Positions 14,351 to 22,093 of a stretch of 22,655 bases of DNA are shown here, piece after piece. How positions within the stretch are numbered: the first letter of the stretch is position 1; every line of letters begins with the position of its first letter. The position numbers and the translations under genes are program-made. The notes beneath the pieces were generated by a model. That model was not told the origin of the DNA. It saw only the letters and a program-made list of their open reading frames with translations, and did no database searches. The DNA is taken from contig CAZHEH010000038.1 of the NCBI GenBank assembly GCA_964531695.1, positions 1 to 22,655 on the forward strand, read 5' to 3'. This stretch comes from JAGXKT01 sp964531695. GTDB lineage: Bacteria; Planctomycetota; Phycisphaerae; SM23-33.

Positions 14351-16861
14351 ATGAGACGCAGGATGACATGCCGACGAGCAAACACGGCCCGGCGCGGCTC
14401 GGTGCTGCTGCTGGTCATCGGGCTGCTGACGATCCTGGCGATGCTGGGCGGGACGTTCCTGGTCATCTCGTACATGAACGCCCAGTCCACCGAGTCGCTG
14501 GCGATCCGGAACCAGGCCGACCCGATCGCCCGCGGGGCGGTCGAGCGGGTGAGACAACTCATGAAGGCCGACCTGGCCTTCGCGGCCGGCGCGGCCTGGC
14601 CGTACACGGACCTCGCCGGCGGCGCAGGCGACTGGTACCGCTTCGCCGACTGCCCCTCGGACCACATCGATACCTGGCTGAGCTACCTGGCCAATGAACC
14701 GGGAACGGCCGGGCGCCGCCTCAGCGACGTCTACGGCGGCGAGGCCGAGTCCGTGGACGAGGTGGACACCGACGGCGACGGCAACCCCGACGCCTATCTC
14801 ATCCCGGCCGGTGTCTTCGACCCCGATGGGAACGAGTACCACATCGCCGTCAACGTGATCGACCTGTCGGGTCGGGTCAACGTCAGCACGGCCTGCCGCA
14901 ACGACACCGTGGACGGCGCGCTGCCCGGCTACCTCGCCCCCGTGATGGTCGACCTGCCGAACTGGTCGCTCATCGGCGGCAGCATATACAACAGCGTCAA
15001 CGCGGAACGCTCCGGCAACGCTTCGGCCTCGCCTTCCTCGATCCACAACAACATCGCCGTGCGCCCGCTCTCGCCGGACAACAACTGCCGCCCGTTCGCC
15101 ATCGGCGACGAGACGTGCCTCCGCTGGCTCGCCTCGACCAGCTCGGCCGAGACCGGCCGCCTCTACGAGGCCCTGACGGACGCGGTGCCCGAGTCGACCC
15201 GCTCGCTGCTGACGACCTACAGCGCCTCGCGGATCCTCGTCCGCCGGCCAGGAGGCCCGAGGGCAGGCGACCCCGGCGACGCGACGGACATCTATCGGCG
15301 CGCCACGCTCGACGACTTCATCGACGGGGGCCCGACGGGAAACGGGCTTCGCAATCGCCTGTTCGCCGAGCTGGTGGCGGCCGGGGCGGACCGCGACGAG
15401 GCCGGGCACGTCGTTGCGAACCTGTGGGCCTGGCTGAGCCCCTACGCCACCGACCGAGCGTTCGCCTTCGGCTACGACAGCGACGGCGACGGCGCGAACG
15501 ACCGAACCGCCTACGGCGTCATCGGACAGCCCGTGCTGGCCGAGGGGTACGCGGTGCACGAGCCGGAGACCGTCGTCGGAGCGGACGACTGGTTCTGGGG
15601 CGCCGCCGTGGAGGTTTACAACCCATCCAACGGAACGATCAACATCGGCGATTACACCATCGACGGGCTGAACATCCCGTCCATCCCGCTCGACCCCGGC
15701 GAGCGATGCGTCCTGTACAACACGGACAAGGGCGGGAACGCCACGCAGACGGATGCCCAGATCTTCGGCGTCTCGCCCGACGGCTCCTGGCACAGGATCA
15801 ACAACCTGAACTACTTCAGCTCGCAGATGCGGCTGGAACGCACCGTCGCCCCGCACGTCATCCTGGCCGACAAGATTCCCTCGAGCGAGCTGGACTACGG
15901 CGCGAGCAACCCCGTAAGCGACCCGGTCGAGGCCAAGAACGCACAACGCGACGACGACTACGACCGCCAACGGGCCGGCGTGGCCAAGTACGTAAGGGAC
16001 GACGGCGGCTCGCACACGCTGGGCGCCTCGAACGACGTGGACACGGGCGACATCGACTTGGGCGATCTGTACGGCGGCTTCGACTACGCCGTGCTGCACG
16101 GCACGCCCACGAGCTTGGGACAGTTGACGGGCGTGTTCATGGCCGGACCGAACGACGACGACGAAGACCTGCCGCACGCCCTGCTTGCCTACGAGACCGA
16201 GCCGTCGCGCGGAAAGCTGTTCCTCCGCGGTGAGGTCGGCGGCGGCGCGTACCCCGACGTGCCCTGGGCTGCGGTCGTGTTCGAGTTCTTCCGCCAGGTC
16301 GAGCCGGATGCCTTCCGCCTGAGCCCGGCCACGAGCGCCGCCGGCGAGGTGGCCTGCCGCCAGTACGGCAAGATCAACATCAACACGGCGCCGCGCGAGG
16401 TGCTCGAGCGTCTCCCCTGGAAGGGCTACCTCGACATGAACGGCAACGGCAGCCAGGACGGCGGCGAGCCGGGCGTGAACATCGACCAGCTCATCGACAG
16501 CATCCTCGACTACCGCGAGAGCCCCGGAACGGGCGACATCCGCAGCGGCAGCGGCGGGCAGCCCGGCTTCCTGACGCCCGCCGAACTGGCCGTGCCCTTG
16601 GGCGGCTACGTGATCGACAACCATCTTGCCGGCAACGAGGAGCGGGAGGCCACGTACCTGCCGAAGCTCAACGCGCTCTATACGGATGTCGCCAACTGCA
16701 TCACCACCCGCAGCGACACTTTCGCCGCGACGATCCGCGTGCAGATCGGCGAGGAAGAGGACCCCGACGACGTGTGGTACTACGTGGTCATGATCGACCG
16801 CGGCAACTGCTACGAGTCCGCCCACGAGCCGGCGGTGTTGCTGTTCACCTCCGTTCGTTGA
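14351..16861 (+). CDS. gspK: Very large GspK-like minor pseudopilin
   Basis: An 836-residue protein, against roughly 320 for ordinary GspK. The N-terminus RRGSVLLLVIGLLTILAM (from residue 14), cleaved after Gly16 and lacking Glu at mature position 5, is the GspK/PilX pattern. Near the C-terminus GKININTAPREVLERLPW (from 673) is the GspK signature with its helix-hairpin-helix-like segment. Between them are acidic calcium-type loops (DTDGDGNPD at 139-147, DSDGDGAND at 376-384, and MNGNGSQDGGE shortly after the signature). A segment around 415-460 (VEVYNPSNGTINIGDYTI, then LDPGERCVLYN) resembles a lamin-tail-type beta sandwich. The start is fixed by GGAAGGAAG before the ATG; the frame is open further upstream but overlaps gspJ. 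Role: tip subunit that initiates the pseudopilus; the extra domains could bind cargo or surface ligands. Confidence 0.8.
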   Translation: MRRRMTCRRANTARRGSVLLLVIGLLTILAMLGGTFLVISYMNAQSTESLAIRNQADPIARGAVERVRQLMKADLAFAAGAAWPYTDLAGGAGDWYRFADCPSDHIDTWLSYLANEPGTAGRRLSDVYGGEAESVDEVDTDGDGNPDAYLIPAGVFDPDGNEYHIAVNVIDLSGRVNVSTACRNDTVDGALPGYLAPVMVDLPNWSLIGGSIYNSVNAERSGNASASPSSIHNNIAVRPLSPDNNCRPFAIGDETCLRWLASTSSAETGRLYEALTDAVPESTRSLLTTYSASRILVRRPGGPRAGDPGDATDIYRRATLDDFIDGGPTGNGLRNRLFAELVAAGADRDEAGHVVANLWAWLSPYATDRAFAFGYDSDGDGANDRTAYGVIGQPVLAEGYAVHEPETVVGADDWFWGAAVEVYNPSNGTINIGDYTIDGLNIPSIPLDPGERCVLYNTDKGGNATQTDAQIFGVSPDGSWHRINNLNYFSSQMRLERTVAPHVILADKIPSSELDYGASNPVSDPVEAKNAQRDDDYDRQRAGVAKYVRDDGGSHTLGASNDVDTGDIDLGDLYGGFDYAVLHGTPTSLGQLTGVFMAGPNDDDEDLPHALLAYETEPSRGKLFLRGEVGGGAYPDVPWAAVVFEFFRQVEPDAFRLSPATSAAGEVACRQYGKININTAPREVLERLPWKGYLDMNGNGSQDGGEPGVNIDQLIDSILDYRESPGTGDIRSGSGGQPGFLTPAELAVPLGGYVIDNHLAGNEEREATYLPKLNALYTDVANCITTRSDTFAATIRVQIGEEEDPDDVWYYVVMIDRGNCYESAHEPAVLLFTSVR

Positions 16862-16874
16862 CTCGCTGACGGAC

Positions 16875-18623
16875 TCACGTCTGCGACGCCCTCTCCAAGC
16901 TCGGCAGGATGTAGTCGCCCACGACGTGCTCCCAGCTCATGCGCCGGGCGAGTTCCTGCCCGCGCTCGATCCGGCCGCGGATCGTCGCCCCGTCGCGGGC
17001 GAGCTTCTCGTCGAGCAGCCGGGCCAGGCGAGCGGCCTCGTCGTCCTCGATCGCGTCGCGCTGGGTGATCGGCATGGCGATCAGCTCCTCGATGGTCGCG
17101 CCCTCCGGCGCGCGGAGGAAGTCGCCCTCGATGATGTTGTCCGCGAAGCCGTCGTCGCCCGCCTCCCGCCGGGCCAGACCCATGCAGCCGCAGACGTTCG
17201 ACGTCACGCACAGAGCGCCCGACGCCAGCGGCTCGAACTGGCTGATGCCGAACGGCTCGTAGACGCTCAGCCCGAACTCGGCATCGACGCCCCGCCGCAG
17301 GTCGGCGAAGTCCATCTCCTCCGGCATCCGCTGCCCGCACGCCAAGCGGTTCCAGCCCCACTGGTTCACGAGGATCGCGCGCACGGCCGTGTGATCTTCG
17401 TTGAACGCGTCGAACATCTCGCCCAGCAGTTCCTCGCCGCCGCACAGGTCCGGGTAGCCGCGCTCGTGGGTCACCGGCCAGCCGTAGACGCGCTCCATCT
17501 GCCGGACGTCCTGCCCCCGGCGCGGCCCGGCCAGTGTGCCGAGCATGAAGTACGCGGCCGTCTCGCCGCGCTCGGCCAACAACGGCTCCAGCTCGTGCAG
17601 CACCGCCAGGTCGCGCCAGATGCCCTTGCTCAGCACCGGCCGGCAGACGTGCGAGAAGACCCACGTCGGGCGTTGCTCCAGCAGCGCCTCGGCGTAGCGG
17701 AGCAGGCGGTCGTTGCTCTCGGCCCGCTCGTCGGGGGTGATCCGCCCGTCGGGGATGCCGTTGTAGACCAGGTCCACGCCCATCGTCACGAAATGCGGGT
17801 CGAGGAAGCGCAGCTCGTCGCCGATGCGGTCGCCGACGGCGAAGACGTGGTCGCAGTACCGCGCCGCCTTCACCAGCGGATGCTTGAAGTTGATCAGCGC
17901 CTCGGGGAAGACCTGCTCCAACCGCAGCCCCTGTTCCCGAGCCCGCGGCATGACGTTGTAGAACATCGTGTCGTGCCCCGGCCGGTCCTCGACGATCGGG
18001 CGGACGGACGCCACCTCGTGGGCGTAGAAGACCGTCCGCGTGTTCGGCTCGCCGGTCAGCACCGCCTTCAGCGCCGTCGGCATACCCATGTACTCGTGGG
18101 CCAGGATCACCAGCGGCTCGTCGCCGGCCTCGCAGCCGATCGCCTTGAGCGCCTCGAAGCCCGGTTCGGCCAGCCGAACGTATTGCTCGTACTCCCACGT
18201 ACTCTCGAACCGGTCGCTCGGCACGGCGAACTTGGCGTATAGCTCGGACTTGAAAAGGTTCAGCCGGTCCCGGTTCGCGTGGAAGACGTCGACCAGCAGC
18301 ACCTCGACCTCGGCCACGTCGCCCGAACACGCGGCCGTGACCTCCCGCGTGCCGTAGATGATGCCCACGTCGTACGTCCGCTCGATGCGGCGGAAGCGCT
18401 CGTTCCACGGGGCGGGCTCGATGTCGTCCAGCGAGCTGTAGAGGATCTTTCCGCCCTCGCCCAGGCGGCGGTTGACCGGCTGGTCCGTGCGCAGCAACGG
18501 ACCGAGCAGAACGGTTCTCGTCACGGCCTCGTCGTAGGCCTTGGCGGTGGTCAACCCGGCGATGACGGCCCCGATGCCGCCCATCTGCTCCACGGCTTCA
18601 TGCGTTACATGTACGGCGATCAT
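16875..18623 (-). CDS. GT-B glycosyltransferase, glycogen/starch-synthase-like
   Basis: A 582-residue cytoplasmic protein. The N-terminus HVTHEAVEQMGGIGAVIAGL matches the GT5-type nucleotide-sugar loop (K/M-x-GGLGDV). Near the C-terminus YEPFGISQFEPLASG (455-469) gives the retaining E-x7-E motif with Glu456 and Glu464, followed by ALCVTSNVCGC. These fit a retaining GT-B enzyme of the glycogen synthase type, probably using an NDP-glucose to extend an alpha-glucan; neither donor nor acceptor can be read from sequence. The start at 18623 follows GGGAG; an upstream in-frame extension has no ribosome-binding site and no homology pattern. It is convergent with gspK (13 bases between stops) and divergent from the LarA-like gene. 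No other glycogen gene lies nearby. Confidence 0.75.
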   Translation of the reverse strand: MIAVHVTHEAVEQMGGIGAVIAGLTTAKAYDEAVTRTVLLGPLLRTDQPVNRRLGEGGKILYSSLDDIEPAPWNERFRRIERTYDVGIIYGTREVTAACSGDVAEVEVLLVDVFHANRDRLNLFKSELYAKFAVPSDRFESTWEYEQYVRLAEPGFEALKAIGCEAGDEPLVILAHEYMGMPTALKAVLTGEPNTRTVFYAHEVASVRPIVEDRPGHDTMFYNVMPRAREQGLRLEQVFPEALINFKHPLVKAARYCDHVFAVGDRIGDELRFLDPHFVTMGVDLVYNGIPDGRITPDERAESNDRLLRYAEALLEQRPTWVFSHVCRPVLSKGIWRDLAVLHELEPLLAERGETAAYFMLGTLAGPRRGQDVRQMERVYGWPVTHERGYPDLCGGEELLGEMFDAFNEDHTAVRAILVNQWGWNRLACGQRMPEEMDFADLRRGVDAEFGLSVYEPFGISQFEPLASGALCVTSNVCGCMGLARREAGDDGFADNIIEGDFLRAPEGATIEELIAMPITQRDAIEDDEAARLARLLDEKLARDGATIRGRIERGQELARRMSWEHVVGDYILPSLERASQT

Positions 18624-18720
18624 GCGGCTTGCTCTCCCGTTCGGTCGGGGCGGGCGTGGTGAGCCCGCCTGCGTTGCGGTACATTGTATGAATCGACTCT
18701 GGAGGACTGATCGGAACATT
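18624..18720. other. Short divergent intergenic region
   Basis: This gap of 97 bases must carry the promoters of both the glycosyltransferase and the LarA-like gene. GTACATTGTATGAAT near 18675-18690 is the only AT-rich patch and could supply a -10 element on either strand, but no matching -35 is evident. Confidence 0.3.
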
Positions 18721-19998
18721 ATGGAGCTGACTGGACAAGGACAAACGGAAGGAACACTCGACGCCGAGGCCCTGCAGAGGATCGCCCACGCCGCGGCCGA
18801 GGGGCTCGACCCCGACGGCCGGAACGTTCTGATCGTAATTCCCGATCACACCCGAACCTGCCCGCTGCCGGAAATCACCCGCGCCCTGCACGTGGCGCTC
18901 GCCCCGCGGGCCCGTCGCGTGGACTTCCTCATCGCCCTCGGCACGCACCCGGCCATGAGCGAGCCGGCCATCGACGCCTTGCTCGGCTGCGAGCCCGGCA
19001 GGCGGGCGGACGTGTTCGGCGAGTCGCGTGTGTTCAACCACGACTGGCAGAGCCCCCAGGCCCTCGCCAAGATCGGCACGCTCACCGCCTCGCGGGTCGA
19101 GGCCATCTCCGGCGGCCGGTTCGCGATGGACGTGGACGTCACGATCAACCGTAAGGTGCCGGACTACGACCGCGTGCTGATCTGCGGGCCGGTCTTCCCG
19201 CACGAGGTGGTCGGCTACTCGGGCGGGGCGAAGTACTTCTTCCCCGGCATCTGCGGCGAGCAACTGCTGAACTTCTTCCACTGGCTCGGGGCGGTCATCA
19301 CCTGCCCGAAGATCATCGGCAACAAGCACACGCCCGTTCGGGCCCTGCTGCACGCGGCGCTGGAGATGGTTCCGACGCGCACGGCCGCCCTGACGATGGT
19401 CGTCAAGGACGACGGGCTGGCCGGGCTCTACGCCGGCGAGGTGGCCGAGGCGTGGGAGGCGGCCGCGGACCTGTCGAGCCGGCTGCACGTCGCCTGGTTC
19501 GACCGGCCGTTCGACAGCGTGCTGTCGCGCGCGCCGGCGATGTACGACGAACTGTGGGTCGGGGCCAAGTGCATGTACAAGCTCGAGCCCGTCGTCGCCG
19601 ACGGCGGCGAGCTGATCATCTACGCCCCGCACATCCGCGAAATCTCCGTCACGCACGGGGCCACGATCCGCGAGATCGGCTACCACACGCGGGACTACTT
19701 CCTGGCCCGGTGGGACCGCTTCAAGAGCTACCCGTGGGGCGTGCTGGCCCACTCGACGCACGTCAAGGGCATCGGCACCTACGAGGGCGGCGTGGAGCAG
19801 CCGCGGATCACCGTCACGCTCGCCACGGGCATTCCGGAGGACGTGTGCCGGCAGGTGAACCTGGGCTACCGCGACCCGGACTCCCTGGACCTGTCCGAGT
19901 GGCAAGGCCGCCAGGACGACAGCCGACTGTACGTGCCGAAGGCCGGTGAGGTGCTGCACAAGCTCAAGGATGGCCCCGCCTGGCAACGGCCGGATTGA
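18721..19998 (+). CDS. LarA-family protein (lactate racemase-like, DUF2088)
   Basis: A 425-residue homologue of nickel-pincer racemases. Residues DHTR (42-45) match the conserved D-x-TR, and GTHP (74-77) carries the conserved active-site His76. PHEVVGYSGGAKYFFPG (160-176) holds His161 and Lys171, the equivalents of the His and the cofactor-bearing Lys of LarA; His203 in GNKHTP may be the fourth conserved residue. This suggests 2-hydroxyacid racemisation or epimerisation with a nickel pincer cofactor, but LarA paralogues act on many substrates and none can be assigned here. No larB, larC or larE is nearby. The start at 18721 has only a weak ribosome-binding site (CGGAA); GGAGG at 18702-18706 is too far away, and an in-frame ATG at 18688 lacks one. 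Confidence 0.8.
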   Translation: MELTGQGQTEGTLDAEALQRIAHAAAEGLDPDGRNVLIVIPDHTRTCPLPEITRALHVALAPRARRVDFLIALGTHPAMSEPAIDALLGCEPGRRADVFGESRVFNHDWQSPQALAKIGTLTASRVEAISGGRFAMDVDVTINRKVPDYDRVLICGPVFPHEVVGYSGGAKYFFPGICGEQLLNFFHWLGAVITCPKIIGNKHTPVRALLHAALEMVPTRTAALTMVVKDDGLAGLYAGEVAEAWEAAADLSSRLHVAWFDRPFDSVLSRAPAMYDELWVGAKCMYKLEPVVADGGELIIYAPHIREISVTHGATIREIGYHTRDYFLARWDRFKSYPWGVLAHSTHVKGIGTYEGGVEQPRITVTLATGIPEDVCRQVNLGYRDPDSLDLSEWQGRQDDSRLYVPKAGEVLHKLKDGPAWQRPD

Positions 19999-20013
19999 GC
20001 CCGGCACGACGAG

Positions 20014-20466
20014 CTACCGCAGGGCCTCCGCCGGCTCGCAGGCCGGCAGCGTCTCCAGCGAGTACCGGACCCCGCCGCATTCGTGGACCTCGTGCCAGTG
20101 ACAGATGCTCCGCTCGCCCTGGCCCCAGCAGAGCCGGACCTCCCGCCCGCCGGCGATGCAGGGGAAGTCGACCACGCCGCGGTCCCAGTCGGTCAGCTCG
20201 ACGCCCAGCTCGTCCAGCTCCTCGAGGCAATCGTGGAGCCGCTCGGCCGTGCGGACCAGGTCGTCACGGGCGGAAGCTCCGGGCGCGTTGCCGAAGCCGT
20301 CGGCCGCCTCGACCGTCTCCTGGAGGTCGAGCAGGTGGGCGTAGAGCCCGGTGACGTCCGAGACGATCCGGCGGATGAGCACGAGCGCCCGGTCCGCCTG
20401 TTGGGGGGTGAAAAAGCGCCGGCGCGCGGCGTCTTCCTGCGGGTATGCGGGGTCAATCAGGGTCAT
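20014..20466 (-). CDS. DUF2203 domain protein
   Basis: A 150-residue protein of the DUF2203 family, which has no assigned function. The N-terminal helix begins RRFFTPQQADRALVLIRRIV, matching the family FTxxEAxxLLPxLR pattern. The C-terminal half has the characteristic GVVDFPCIAGGREVRLCWGQ and then ICHWHEVHECGG, with conserved Asp, Trp and His residues that could bind metal. AAGGA is eight bases before the ATG. A longer in-frame version reaching upstream would overlap truB and has no support. The gene converges on the LarA-like gene with only 15 bases between stop codons, and diverges from truB. Confidence 0.88.
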   Translation of the reverse strand: MTLIDPAYPQEDAARRRFFTPQQADRALVLIRRIVSDVTGLYAHLLDLQETVEAADGFGNAPGASARDDLVRTAERLHDCLEELDELGVELTDWDRGVVDFPCIAGGREVRLCWGQGERSICHWHEVHECGGVRYSLETLPACEPAEALR

Positions 20467-20611
20467 TGGGCTATCCTTGCTGCTTGAGGCCAATGGACTT
20501 ATCGGCGGATCGGCCGCTTTGGCATGAATCCGTCGCCGGCGGGCGGCTCTGGCGGGTCCGGGCCCGCCCGGATAGAGTGTCCCCCGCGCGGGGCGGTGCG
20601 GAGAGCACGCG
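20467..20611. other. Divergent region between the DUF2203 gene and truB
   Basis: A 145-base gap. The clearest structure is the hairpin GGCGGG-TCCGGG-CCCGCC (20551-20568), about 40 bases before the truB ATG. GATAGAGT just after it is a poor -10 candidate. Nothing else is supported. Confidence 0.35.
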
Positions 20612-21481
20612 ATGTTCGGCTTCGTGAACGCGAACAAGCCGGTCGGTCCGACGAGCCACGACGTGGTCGCGCGGGTCCGGCGGATGCTGCCGCGCCGGAT
20701 GCGCGTCGGCCACGCCGGCACGCTCGACCCGTTCGCCTCGGGCGTACTCGTGCTTTGCGTCGGGCCGGCGACGCGCCTGGCGGGCTACGTCCAGCGCGCG
20801 CCGAAGCGCTACCGCGCCGTCGTCCGCCTAGGGGCCGTCAGCAGCACGGGCGACCGCCACGGCGAGGTCGCCCGGACCGCCGGCGCCCAGCCGCCGAGCC
20901 AAGCGGCCCTGGCGGCGGTGCTGGGGCGGTTCGTCGGGGAGATCCCGCAGATTCCGCCCGCGCACTCGGCCGTGAAGGTCGCCGGCCGGCGGGCCTACAA
21001 GCTCGCCCGGCGCGGCGAGGAGTTCGCGCTGGCCCCGCGGACCGTGACCATTCACGGCCTCGATGCGATCCGTTACGAGTGGCCCGAGTTGGAGATCGAC
21101 GTGCGCTGCGGCAGCGGGACGTACATCCGAGCACTTGCGCGGGACATCGGCGATGCGCTGGGCGTCGGCGGCTACTGCGATGCACTGACCCGCACGGCCG
21201 TGGGAGTGTTCACCATCGGAGACGCCGTGGCTCCCGGCAGCTTGGACCTCGCCCGCGACCTGCTGCCGCCGCTGACGGCGCTGGCGGAGCTTCCGCGCGT
21301 GGAGGCGTCGGCCGAGGAGATGAAGGCGCTGCGTTACGGACAGGCGATCGAGCGGGGCGGAGTGCCCGCGGGTGCCGAGGCGGCCGTGACCGGTCCGACC
21401 GGTGAGCTGGTGGCCATCTGCCGCATCGCGGGAGACCGGCGGCTGAAGCCGGCCAAGGTGTTCCCGGCGGCTCAACCCTGA
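20612..21481 (+). CDS. truB: tRNA pseudouridine-55 synthase TruB
   Basis: A 289-residue enzyme that converts U55 in the T-loop of tRNAs to pseudouridine. It opens with NANKPVGPTSHDVV, the family KPxGxTS motif. The catalytic Asp39 lies in GHAGTLDPFASGVL. Further TruB motifs are KRYRA, IPPAHSAVKVAGRRAYKLAR and the RCGSGTYIRALARDIG segment. The C-terminal 60 residues (VEASAEEMKALRYGQAI onward) are a short PUA-like domain. GGAG lies eight bases before the ATG and the length is normal. It stands alone here, without the usual rbfA, infB or rpsO neighbours. Converges on rpiB. Confidence 0.96.
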   Translation: MFGFVNANKPVGPTSHDVVARVRRMLPRRMRVGHAGTLDPFASGVLVLCVGPATRLAGYVQRAPKRYRAVVRLGAVSSTGDRHGEVARTAGAQPPSQAALAAVLGRFVGEIPQIPPAHSAVKVAGRRAYKLARRGEEFALAPRTVTIHGLDAIRYEWPELEIDVRCGSGTYIRALARDIGDALGVGGYCDALTRTAVGVFTIGDAVAPGSLDLARDLLPPLTALAELPRVEASAEEMKALRYGQAIERGGVPAGAEAAVTGPTGELVAICRIAGDRRLKPAKVFPAAQP

Positions 21482-21550
21482 CACCGGTGCGCCTCGCAGC
21501 CATCCGTTCCGCCTTCAGCGAGCAGCCGCGCCCTCTCGGCGACGACCGGC

Positions 21551-21982
21551 TCAGCTTGCGTCGATCTTGCGGATGCGTCGCTCATGGCGCCCCCCGTCGA
21601 AGGGCTCGGAGAGGAAGAGGTCCACGATCTCGAGCGCCGCCTCGATCGAGATCATCCGCTGGCCGAAGGAGATCACGTTCGCATCATTGTGCCGCCGGCC
21701 GAGCCGGGCGGATTCCACGTTCCAGCAGACCGCGCAGCGCACGCCCCGCACGCGGTTGGCGACGATGGCCTCCCCGTTGCCCGAGCCGCCCATGACGATG
21801 CCGCGCTCGCACTCGCCCCGCGCCACGGCCTCCGCGGCCGGGCCGATGAACTCCGGGTAGTCGCAGCTCTCAGCCGAGTCCGTCCCGAAGTCGACGACCT
21901 CGTGGCCCGCCGCTTCCAAGTGCTGCTTGATCCACTCCTTGTACTCGAAGCCGGCGTGATCCGATGCGATGGCGATTCTCAT
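21551..21982 (-). CDS. rpiB: Ribose-5-phosphate isomerase B
   Basis: A 143-residue RpiB/LacAB-family enzyme interconverting ribose-5-phosphate and ribulose-5-phosphate in the pentose phosphate pathway. It begins MRIAIASDHAGFEYK (phosphate-binding Asp8/His9). The active-site loop is GGSGNGE (65-71), so the catalytic base is probably Glu71, as in the mycobacterial type, instead of the Cys of the E. coli enzyme. His98 in RRHNDAN is conserved. GGGAG is nine bases before the ATG, and a TATAAT lies 30 bases upstream of the start. Full length; cytoplasmic. A related sugar-phosphate isomerase function is possible but less likely. Confidence 0.94.
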   Translation of the reverse strand: MRIAIASDHAGFEYKEWIKQHLEAAGHEVVDFGTDSAESCDYPEFIGPAAEAVARGECERGIVMGGSGNGEAIVANRVRGVRCAVCWNVESARLGRRHNDANVISFGQRMISIEAALEIVDLFLSEPFDGGRHERRIRKIDAS

Positions 21983-22011
21983 GGCGCGATGCTCCCGGGC
22001 AGGAGCGGCCG

Positions 22012-22017
22012 ATTATA
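22012..22017 (-). promoter_or_regulatory. -10 element of the rpiB promoter
   Basis: A perfect TATAAT on the minus strand, 29 bases before the rpiB ATG, in an otherwise GC-rich gap. Transcription would start near 22005 with a leader of about 22 bases containing the GGGAG site. No convincing -35 box is present at the right distance. Confidence 0.45.
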
Positions 22018-22093
22018 CGCTGCCGCACGCACTCCGCCTATCCGGGACCTGCGGAAGGCGGCGCCGGCCAAGGCCCCGGCGCCGGATGGGCGG

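Noticed and set aside
14145..14354. Small TTG-initiated frame in the gspJ-gspK gap
   Set aside because: No ribosome-binding site, Arg-rich shadow-like product, and it lies inside the inverted repeat.
14102..16825. Minus-strand frame of about 900 codons opposite gspK
   Set aside because: Repetitive Val/Ala/Arg/Asp composition and no domain; the plus-strand gene has a pilin helix and the GspK signature.
20467..20721. N-terminal extension of the DUF2203 protein
   Set aside because: It would overlap truB and has no family similarity; AAGGA marks the ATG at 20466.
21482..21550. Terminator between truB and rpiB
   Set aside because: Only imperfect GC stems and no T-run in either direction.
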